A stretch of DNA of 64,000 nucleotides from Favolaschia claudopus (taxonomy: Eukaryota > Basidiomycota > Agaricomycetes > Agaricales > Mycenaceae): the NCBI GenBank assembly GCA_037176885.1, contig JAWWNJ010000052.1:1178001-1242000 (forward strand). The letters run 5' to 3'. Shown piece by piece: positions 55,680 through 64,000 of the stretch (position 1 is the stretch's first letter; the number at the start of each line of letters is the position of its first letter). Made by a program: the position numbers and the translations under genes. The notes under the pieces were generated by a model. That model saw only the letters and a program-made list of their open reading frames with translations, was not told the origin of the DNA and ran no database searches.

Positions 55680-56169
55680 GATAACGAAATCCGATCAGCA
55701 GGATTCCTAAGGAATGGCGAGGAAAGCCAAAGTCAAACAGTGACAGCGATTCGGAGAAATACAATGTATTGGGAATTCCTCAGGATTCCGAAGGATTGAT
55801 TCCTGAGGAACTCCCTGGCTATCCTTGTCATTCCTTAGGATTTATCGGGAGAGGCTTCAGGAATTTGAAGGAATCACTCAGAATGCCGAGGTTTCGGAAG
55901 GATTTGCACGGAGTTACAAGGAATATCAAGGATCTGTAGTGATTCATATGCAAAATAGGTCAGGTACAAAGTCAAATGTTTTTTGTCCAATGGCGGCCTT
56001 CATAGATTCCAGCCGTTTTTGAGCGCTTTTGAGCTCCTGCCTCATTCAGTATTTTACGCTATTTTACATGGAGGTTGAGACCCTGGATGTAAATTACGTA
56101 TTTTACAATGTAAATTACACGTAAAAAACCCGTGATGTAATTTACATCGGGCAATTTTACCCAGCACTA
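55680..56169. repeat. right subterminal TIR region, AGGAAT-rich
   Basis: Dense in AGGAATC/ATTCCTAAGGAAT words, then GTAAATTACGTATTTTAC and GTAAATTACACGTAA, closing with GCAATTTTACCCAGCACTA. It is the inverted, diverged counterpart of 44138-45250. Confidence 0.7.
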
Positions 56170-56199
56170 TATGAGACGCAAGCCTCGGCTGTTTTGATG

Positions 56200-56575
56200 T
56201 TGATTGATTTCTTAACCCAAGTCCATCCGGAGCCATTGCCTCCAATAGACTAGGGACCAGCGAATGAAAATCAAACGATTCATCTTATCGTTATCTGCTT
56301 CAACGGCTTCGTCGGCACGCCCTCAACACGTGCTTGGCGACCAATCACCGCGCTTCTTGAATTCTCCCTTCCGTACCTCCCTGCTGAGCTTTCTCCCAAA
56401 ATCATTCAAGGATTATTTGGCAGCGAGCATTTCCAACTCTTGTTTCCTCCTTTACTCAAACCGGCTTGCAAGCAACTATTTCTGTATCTAACCAGCGGGA
56501 CTTCAAAATTCCAGTATCATTCAAACCCGAATCAATTCTGGCGGCGGCGGACATCTACTTGTTGGTCTTGACTCT
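56200..56575 (+). pseudogene. degenerate ORF of unknown origin
   Basis: One plus frame reads LIDFLTQVHPEPLPPID, a TAG (about 56249), then IVICFNGFVGTPSTRAW, LPYLPAELSPKIIQGLFGSE and HFQLLFPPLLKPACKQLF. The amino-acid text looks like real protein, but I cannot name it. It starts 30 bp outside the right end of the large element, and so may be part of the pre-insertion locus. Confidence 0.35.
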
Positions 56576-57594
56576 GGGGCTTCTGCTCATTCCATTATGG
56601 TTTTTCTCTCTGCTTTCAGTCAATGTTCTGTAGGTATTACATTTAATCTGAGGCTCAGAATACTTTTTATCAATGTGATTGATCCCTTCAAGTTATAGAT
56701 TCTCCTCACTGACCTGGCGACTGTGATTCACAGCAGACACAATGACATAGCAGGTGGTGATGGGCCGCTTCATAAATGTATGTCAATTCAACTTGATTGC
56801 TTTCTTGTTTTGTTCTATCTCATCGGGGTCGCGGTTCGGACTGTTTGACCGGTGAGATGCATTGCAACTTCTATTTGAGAGACAGATTCTTGAGGATGGT
56901 AAACGAAAATCTTGAACATCATCTGTGGCTGGATTGCAAAGCTGAACGGTAGATTTTTGTGCGAAGTTGAACTTGAATATGATTAGGACTTGATGCGAGA
57001 AAATGGTCGCGGTTGCTGTACGTGGTTGGTTTTCAGTCAAAACAATTTCAACAGTGTATATAGGCTATATATCTCGTTCCATTAGAGGTATTTGTACTTG
57101 AGAACAACCCATGATAATTACCAGAGTACGAGATTGCTTGAGCATCGAAACTTGATTGAGACGACTCGAGACAAGACGAGAGGGATATTTATTTTGATAT
57201 CTAATGGTGCTGTACGTGGCTTGGGCTTTCCATTCTTCTACGAAAATGTGACTTAGTAAAGGGCAAAACTCACGAGGCGGATTTGAGACATCAGTGATGC
57301 AATCAATTAATCAGTCATGTGAGCTTACGCAATATGCGCAATTTGGATTACGACCTGGCTTCATATGCTCTCATTGAGGTCCATGGGCTAGTATTCTGAG
57401 TCTGCCCCAACCTTGTTCTGCAGCAGAAAATGCAATTTAAATCCGAAATTTCCATGCCAGTCGATTTGAGACACCAGGGATGGCATCAATAATGGGACTT
57501 ATTTGGTGGTGTTTAGGCCGAGCACACCATAGGACGGGCACGGTTCGATTTCCGAGACCGCGGGTTTGATGAATTTGATCGCAGTGTCAATTTG
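56576..57594. other. no supported gene
   Basis: AT-rich, short ORFs only. Two similar phrases (GATTTGAGACA(T/C)CAG.GATG..ATCAAT) at about 57281 and 57463 form a weak direct repeat. Confidence 0.3.
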
Positions 57595-57693
57595 CATCAA
57601 AAGTTCCAGAAATAGGCTGTTCTATTTTTAGGGGTGGCATCAGATGGCGTCGCCACTGCTTGCCATATGCTGCATACGGCAAGCAGTGGCGAC
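57595..57693. repeat. dispersed GCATCAGATGGCG repeat with 16 bp hairpin
   Basis: CATCAAAAGTTCCAGAAATAGG and GTGGCATCAGATGGCG repeat phrases from 21.95-22.1 kb. Immediately after, GTCGCCACTGCTTGCC (57648-57663) pairs perfectly with GGCAAGCAGTGGCGAC (57677-57692) around a 13 nt loop. Confidence 0.75.
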
Positions 57694-60600
57694 GATACTT
57701 TTGCATATTTAACCACCACCATCTCCGACGCAGGCGTTGACCACCAAGCGCCACCACAGGCTTGGCTGCGGGTGGTCCTCGTCTTGAAGACTGCATCTGG
57801 GGGGCCGGCTTACTTTCCCCACTTACTCTTCAAGACTTCTTTCCTGGGGTGGAAGATTCTTCGCGCTGGGCGCGACTTGTTATTTCTTGCGGCTTCCTTC
57901 AAGATTCTTCCCACATCACCAACCACCAAGCGCCGGGCCATGGCTGCTGGTGACCGTTGTGAAGGATTTCGGAGTGGGGGACTGGAGAATGGAGGAGATT
58001 TGGCGGGGGAAAGGGAAGGTTTGGATGGGAGAGGTTTTGAGTTGGAAGGAAATGAGGAACCGGCCAGCTGGCACGCCTAGGGACGGAATTCGTTCAAGTC
58101 GGAGGAAGCGCTGACACTGCGGTGTCTGGCTGCATGCCTCCGACGTCCGTTTCCACGACGTTCGCGAGTGGGGAGCCTCAAGAACTTACCTACTTCTGCA
58201 AGAGGAGACCTTTACTACTACACCGAGCGCGGTCGATCCGCTGCTGGTGCTCGTTGGGCGGGATTTGAGATGGACTCGGAGGGCTGGACATTCCGCATCG
58301 AGAGATGAGACGAATCCTGTGCGAACGAGAAGACAGTAGGCATTTATGCGGCTGTCGCTGTTGCCGCTCTTCCTATTCCTCTCGATATGGAATGAATATT
58401 TGTTAAAATGCGAACTTCGTGGAGTCCCAGGCAGCGCCGACGCTTCGCCGTCTTGGCTGCATACATCAGACGTCCGTACCAATCAACTCGTCTCCGTCAA
58501 CGACTCATTCCGATTACTTTGCATCCGAGCCGATCCCCTCTCTTAAGACGTCCCTTCGGCGAGACATACTCTTCGCGCCACAGTGTTCGAGTATTTCTTA
58601 CGGCCGTCCTGAAGTGTTTGAAGCTTGCAAGGCCTCTTCTGGTTGGGCGAGAATGGAACGAATACTAGATGAATGACAAACTCGCCGACTTCTGAGGAAG
58701 CGCTGGATAGCCAGCTGCATGCCTCAGATCAGACGTTCGTACCAAACGCTCGAGCTCAACGTTTTGCCGAAATTGTTTCCATTGCGCGGTGTCGCATGAT
58801 TGTTCAAACTTCTGCACGCGCTGCCTCCGTGCTCCTCTCGCTCTCCCCTCTCTAAATCGGCCTCGTCTCCTCAGACTCAAGATGTGTCTGCTGCGTACCT
58901 CGTACTTGAAGGGCTCGGATAGCTTGCATCTGAATTCGCCATCTGTGCCCTAGATTTCAAGAGGAAGCGGTTGCCTATTCAGCCGCATGCTATTCGCCGC
59001 TGTCGGCACGCTTACCCCTCACCCCTCCTCGACCTTCGTACCGCGCTGTTTGGCAGGGCTCGACGCGTACACGAAGACCGGAGGCTCGCCCTCTACTTCC
59101 CGTGACCGGTGGTCTTGAAGAACTCACGGCGCTCGCCCGTACTTTGACAACAACCTCGAGCGCCTCACGCTAGCCATGGACTTCTCAGCCCCAGGCCCAG
59201 GTTGGGGGCTAGCTCCTTCTCTTACCTGTCTTCAAGATTGTTTGTTGCCCGCTAACCATCGTGCGCATCGAATTGGCTGCTAGTGGCCCCTGTCTTGAAG
59301 ACCTTCGTTGGGGGGCCGGCATACTCCCTCTTCAAGACCTCTTCTTCGGATTGTCGGAGGATCTTCGCACTTGGTGGTGCTGGAGGAAGCGCTTTTCAGC
59401 TGCATGCCTCTGCTCACCTTGATCCTACTCTTATTATCTCCTCAAACATCTTTCTCACATTTCACTCGCTTCGCCCCGACGTTCTGTCTCCGACGCCTGT
59501 GACCCCTTTGCTTTGTTCCCTGATACTGGCATCTTCTTTTGAGAGGAAGCTTTGTCGCGTGGTTATCTCTTCTTTGCGCGTTTTGCTGGTGGATCTTGGG
59601 GCTATCCCTCTTCGTTTGCGGCCACTGGCGATTGGGCGCGCGGACATCTTTTGCGCGCGATCTGGACGACGTGTTCGACGCAAACCGCAAACGCCATCGC
59701 TGCAGCTGCGGCTACTACTTTGGCGTTGAGATCGGACGGGAATGGGGGGCGGAGGTTCAGCGTGTTGGATGGAAGGATGTTGGATGAGCTGGGAAGCGCT
59801 GACACGGCGCTGTCTGGCTGCATATCCTCGACGTCCGTACCAATCGCTTGACGCTAACCGCGGCGTTGGAGTGTATTGGCTGGATTGCGGAAACGTAGAT
59901 CGAGGGATAGCTTCGTGATTAAAAGTCTATGACGCACTTTGGGTTTTTCTCGAACTGCTGAGACTGTTTGGAGGTCTCTTTGCAGGCGACCTGTCTAGCC
60001 CCACAGGCAGCACTTACTATCTTTGAACCCCCGTCATCGGGTTAGAGCTCGAAGGTTAGTCTGAGCGCCGCGGGACGCGGTCGTCTGTGAAGAGGATTAA
60101 CTCTCCACGATCGACGACGCACTGCTCATGGCACTGCTGAGATTGAAGGAACAAGTTGTTGTCAACGACTTGACGCGTTTGAGGAGCGGATTTGGGTGTT
60201 GTCGATACATCCGTAACGAACCTCGTATATCGGGGGGCAGGGTCGAGCCCACGAAACGACGTGGATACGTTGAGAATGAATTGAGGGACATTCATCGGAA
60301 GGACCTTAGACGTTGAAGTGACTGGAGTGGTGTTAGGATAGCTTACGAGTGTCCGCCGTACCTAAACGGAATGAACGCTGCGGGACTTCGAAGTGATCAG
60401 ACGAGGAAGCGAACTCGTTAAGTCCAGGAAGCGCTGACGCTGCGGCGTCTAGCTGCATACCTCGGACGTCGTTCGCAATCCTGGGGCATGTGGAGATTCA
60501 AGAGAGCTTGTAGGATTGGGCGAGGAAGCGCTGACGCTTTGCGTCTTTGCTGCATGCCTCAGTTCTTCAAATATTGTGCCTGGGGGACCCGGATAGATTG

Positions 60601-62290
60601 ACAACCTATGCACAGACACTTGATGTATACATATCCGTCCCACTGAAAATCTCGTTAGAAAACTCTCTACGCGATATGAATTGGCACGACGCACTTCGAC
60701 CCACTCGTCCTTTGGGGCATCCCTACCCTTATGATCTTCTGCCAACCACCCTCTTCGTATTCGATCGTTCCCGCCGACAACGCCGCTTTTGCTGACCGCC
60801 TTCGCGTCAACTCCTGTCCATATCGCGTTACGGAAGTAGAACATCAAGGGAAGCGACGCACCTGGTGCGCTTGTTCGCTGCTTCATGCAGTCGACTCCGC
60901 GTTGGTGGTCGGGAACCGGAACTTGCTTCGGACGAGCCGATTGTCGTGGGAGTGCCGCACGCCCGCCAACGCTCGAAATCGGAACGGCGGACGATCTTTC
61001 GTTGAAGTTGCACGGATTGGGGGGCGGATGACTCTGGAGTTAGTATATGGGGATTTGATGGGCTTCAATACAGCCTGCGGATCGAAAGTCAACGACGCAC
61101 CTCGGATTTGTACCGAATTGCGGAGACTTTGGGGATCCCGGGAAATCTCCTCACGTGCGGCATGTATAGTCCTGCAGGCCGTCACTGACTGGCACTGGCG
61201 CTCACCTTGAGAGAGATGGAGCGCCGTCGGACGCGGCCGCCACTGAAGAGAGATAAACCCTAGTGATCTGGCGCCGCGCTGCGGAGATCGGGACTCAACC
61301 TCCGCCCTCTCTGTCTTTTGCTGCGAATCCCAGTCATATTTGATTGCGAAGCGCGGCTGCGCGGTGTCGCCAATGGGGGGCATTCACAAGTATGCCTGGG
61401 AAGATGTGGCGTCAGCTAATGGTTCGCGAGAAACCTCGACGCACTGCGGAGATCAGAAGGGCTTTGGATGTTGGGGTGGATTGGGTAGTGTCGGTATAAG
61501 TGGCGAGCACGAGGAAGCGCTGAGCGTTCAGCTGCATGCCTCCGTCCCTTGAATATAGACGTTCTGGGGAGGCCAGGATAGATTGACAAGCTATACACGG
61601 ACAGCTGGTGTATACGAATCTGTCCCACTAAGATCTCGTTAGACAACTCTCCGCGCGATATGAATTGGCGCGACGCACCTCAATCCTTCCGCCATCTCGC
61701 GTATGAGCCTAGGCCGCGTGAGCAGAACGGCGAAGATTGAAGCAGGCGGTACGAGATACCTGTGGCTTGGTCGTCCTCTTACACGCTCCTTCTTTCACGA
61801 TTCCCCGCCAATCCCCTTGCGTTCCGTCCGTTGATCACCTCGCTCTGCTTCCTGCGCTGGCAATGCCTCAGTATCTGCCTGAGCTGTGTTAGCAAAAGGG
61901 GGAAATCGAGTCAATTTATACGACGTACCAGTGAATGGGAAGCTTCGCTTTACGCCGCTCCTTCGCCTCCAGCGCTGGCAATTCCTCACCGATGCCTCAT
62001 CATCTGCATCAGCTGCGTTGGAAAAAGGGGAAGATTGGAACTAGGCGACATACCTCAATCCGTACACTCCGCCATTTGTCGCGAACTCTCTTCAACCACA
62101 TTGCACCCCTCAGAACTCCGTTTCCACCATCTTCGTCTTCACGCGAATCGCGGTCCAGAGCTTCGATGGCAATGCGCAAGTGTATGAACTTTCGGCCCCC
62201 TTCACAGCTAACAGTAACGATTTCTCGACTTTTCTCATTATTACTTGACTTTACTCACTGCTGTACTTATATGACTCTCGGCGGCTGATT
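57694..62290. other. repeat-structured region without convincing protein gene
   Basis: Many ORFs exist but none has motifs, intron-linked frames or consistent codon use. Instead the text repeats itself: CTTGAAGA..GGGGGGCCGGC at 57783 and 59293; TTGACAA(C/G)CTA to ATGAATTGGC(A/G)CGACGCAC at 60598-60690 and 61586-61675 (about 75-80% alike); CTGCGCTGGCAATGCCTCA-type text at about 61850 and 61965. Nine copies of a short hairpin motif (listed separately) punctuate it. Confidence 0.5.
58102..61542 (+). repeat. nine dispersed copies of a ~28-40 nt hairpin motif
   Basis: Frame GAGGAAGCG(C) .. AGCTGCATGCCTC at 58102-58140, 58428-58470, 58694-58725, 58961-58996, 59382-59410, 59790-59829, 60425-60463, 60522-60560 and 61511-61542, all on plus. 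The middle varies but pairs with itself: GACAC/GTGTC, GACG/CGTC, GCTGG/CCAGC, GCGGTTG/CAGCCGC, GACA/TGTC, GACGC/GCGTC (twice), GCTGA/TCAGC. The ends GAGG/CCTC also pair in most copies. Several copies are followed by GACGTCCGTACCAA or a variant. Confidence 0.85.
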
Positions 62291-62819
62291 GATTAATTAC
62301 AGCCTCGTACACCTTGTAGGATTTATACGGACTCATTTCTGTACGCTCCTCAGACGTTGTTACGCTCCTAAACAACTCTGAGGTATTTCTTCATTTACTT
62401 ATCTTAGAATCTGGTGGTGCATGAAGCGGAAGATTTCAACGAGCCAATATCGCGCAGTAAATATATTAATATTGTTGGATCAACCGGCATGTGGGCTCAA
62501 GGGAAGCTGCCGAACTCTCCTGGCTTGGAGAATTCAGCCCCGATTCAGATGGAAGGGGTAGAAATGTCCCTTCCCCAACCAAGAAAGCTCCACAGTGTCA
62601 GGTTTACCCCTCACAATTTTCATTCAAGTCGTCCAAAATATTGGCCGTACCCCATTTCTCGTGGAAAATATGCGATTATATGCTTGAAATGCGTCTTTTT
62701 GCGAGTGGAGTTTGATTCTGTAGTCAGATATATTCCGAAATTAAAATCTCGGCCAGAAATCAATTTGTCATGTTTGACTGTCCACGACTGTACTCTTGTC
62801 CCATCCTCGACATCACATT

Positions 62820-62985
62820 TCCCTTAAAGATATTAATTTTCCTTTTCTTTTCTATTTTACTGTAATCGCCCCATAACCTACTCACATATACGTACCTTTA
62901 CCTACCCTTTTGTACTGCCGCATAGCCTTACTACTGGCCAGGTACGGCATATAATAGAACTCAAGTCAAGTCAAGGCGGAAAAGC
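62820..62985 (+). mobile_element. possible non-LTR retrotransposon 3' end
   Basis: The stretch ACTACTGGCCAGGTACGGCATATAATAGAACTC ends in the short tandem tail TCAAGTCAAGTCAAG at about 62960-62976. Short tandem tails instead of poly(A) are usual for some fungal LINE and SINE 3' ends. No coding part is recognised upstream (62290-62820), so this may be a heavily truncated copy. Confidence 0.35.
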
Positions 62986-64000
62986 CCATATTGAAGACGA
63001 ACAATCGCAGGAAATGTCACGCTTCACATAAATTTATTCGGGGTGGCTTCGCTACGAAGGAATCTTTACGCGAGTAGAGGCTTTCGGCGAGCCCAACATA
63101 AGGGCAGAACGCGCGGAGCGGCGGCATAAGAGGACGATGAAGGGGATCTGACGCGGGAATATCCAAACGAACGTAGCGGCGTTGCCAGAGCGACTCGTAG
63201 GTGGGGAAAGGTGGGCGATAATGGAGCTTAGCCTCAGTGCGCATCAAGCATTTGAAGCGGAGGCATCGAGAAGCTGCCTGTTAGCAGACGTAGCTGCTAC
63301 GGGAGGAGTTGACGCTCCGAGAAGTGAGCGCAGGACGGAGCTCAGCTTGGGACAAGCTCAACCTCCCAGCAGCCAAAAGACACCTGCAACAACTGGCGAG
63401 TTTAACGCAGGCAAAGGCGGAGTAAGGCGTAGAGGGGGAGAAGGAGGAGGAGAAAGAGCTCGAGCGGGGGAAGCCGGAGCGAGCTCAAGCGTCAACAAGA
63501 CAAGGAATCGACACAACGCGCGGAATGGGAAAGGGGTATAGCTGGGATACAGAGTCAATGCACAAGTCACTCGTTACAAATGACATGCACAGGAGATGAC
63601 GAAGAGGGATGTTGGGGCGGCAGCACCCAAAGGACTGCGTTACGCAAGTGGGAGAGACGAATCTGAGTCAGAGAGGGGGTAAGGAGCCGCTGCGGCGGGC
63701 TGCTCGAAGACGGAGCTCAGCTCGGAGTGAGCGCAACGTCTCGGCACGCCAAAATACAGCTGTAACGGGTGGGGCGGCAGGAGGCTCGAGCAGGTTCCGT
63801 CATAGTCGACGGATTGTATCCAGCCGTTGATGAATGGAATATCCAGACATCAGGGCCGCGGTTGTGGATAGTTGAGCGAGGGAGAATGAGAGCTTGAACG
63901 GCGAGCGTAGTCCAATAATCTGAATCGAGGCGACGCCGCAGCACAGTGCCTTCCAGAGATAGACCCATTGTGGTGGACGAGTATTTTGCGTAGAATAACC
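62986..64000. other. no supported gene at right edge
   Basis: Purine-rich on plus, with GAGCTCAGCT(C/T)G-type words repeated (63338, 63715). The minus ORF at 63717-63968 and the others have no recognised motif; a partial gene running off the window cannot be excluded. Confidence 0.3.

Larger units (their letters stand above)
44138..56169. mobile_element. large (12 kb) candidate DNA transposon with long diverged TIRs and cargo
   Basis: The left end TAGTGCTGTGTAAAATTGC (44138) matches the complement of the right end (GCAATTTTACCCAGCACTA, to 56169) with one mismatch in 19. Inward, both sides carry TGTAA(A)TTACA-type palindromes, then CCAGGGTCT, then several hundred bp rich in ATTCCT/AGGAAT. They share TTCCCAAT..TGTATTTC in inverted order (45118-45140 and about 55764-55785). 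The outer flanks TATGAGAG (44127-44134, 3 nt from the left end) and TATGAGAC (56170-56177) resemble an 8 bp TSD. Inside are a DDE integrase-core gene, one unresolved multi-exon gene, a repeat array and two genes on the minus strand. Confidence 0.7.

Noticed and set aside
44138..56169. KDZ (Kyakuja-Dileera-Zisupton) element
   Set aside because: The 8 bp TSD-like flanks would fit, but no KDZ transposase or its motifs are visible; the only transposase-like gene is of the integrase-core type.
1..64000. tRNA, rRNA, CRISPR array, bacterial-type promoters or riboswitches
   Set aside because: No cloverleaf with a matching T-arm, no rRNA core text and no spacer-repeat array was found; the window is clearly eukaryotic.
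62986..64000. Partial genes at the right edge from the longer ORFs
   Set aside because: Overlapping ORFs on both strands without motif or splice-linked continuation.

Overview
The window looks like an accessory, transposon-dense stretch of a filamentous basidiomycete genome, most likely an agaricomycete. The reasons are genes broken by many short (47-58 nt) GT..AG introns, an alpha-kinase of the type expanded in mushrooms, a FunK1-associated N-terminal domain, fungal-only proteins with CxxC/H clusters, a Tad1-like LINE and a Ty3/gypsy chromovirus with a C-terminal chromodomain. No rRNA, tRNA, CRISPR or housekeeping gene was recognised. All family calls come from motifs read by eye; no database search was run.

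Layout. 0.56-2.07 kb: a TIR-bounded element with reiterated TCGGATAA boxes. 4.1-10.86 kb: two inverted ~157 bp repeats enclosing a decayed integrase-core (DDE) gene (minus) and a 12-exon alpha-kinase gene (plus), with an ~0.89 kb TA-flanked element between them. 10.87-13.69 kb: a broken LINE. 13.75-17.3 kb: nested MITEs, a stretch of telomere-like CCCTAA, and a 1.6 kb LTR element with identical LTRs whose only ORF is a KH-domain protein. 17.3-22.1 kb: duplicated segments, a MITE with its paralogous empty site, and a 73 bp minisatellite open in all three forward frames. 23.2-24.5 kb: a multi-exon gene with a PD-(D/E)XK-like core. 25.4-27.4 kb together with 43.8-44.0 kb: one FunK1-type gene split by a hAT-like MITE (8 bp TSD) and a 16.4 kb gypsy element (5 bp TSD).

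The gypsy element (27388-43787, reading minus) runs LTR, Ser-rich/RS-like gag, CCHC, protease, RT, RNase H, integrase, chromodomain, LTR. It is frameshifted and carries at least three later insertions, one a MITE inside a MITE. Next to it, 44138-56169 is bounded by diverged long inverted repeats and holds an intact-looking four-exon DDE integrase-core gene, an unresolved multi-exon gene, a degenerate ~170 bp repeat array and two convergent fungal-specific genes. This is the best candidate for an undescribed large cargo-bearing DNA transposon.

The last 7 kb has no convincing protein gene. It carries nine dispersed same-strand copies of a ~30-40 nt hairpin motif (58.1-61.55 kb) whose variable stem changes by compensating pairs, which suggests a selected or mobile nucleic-acid structure. 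The overall picture is layered transposition: TSDs and restored reading frames give the relative order of several insertions.
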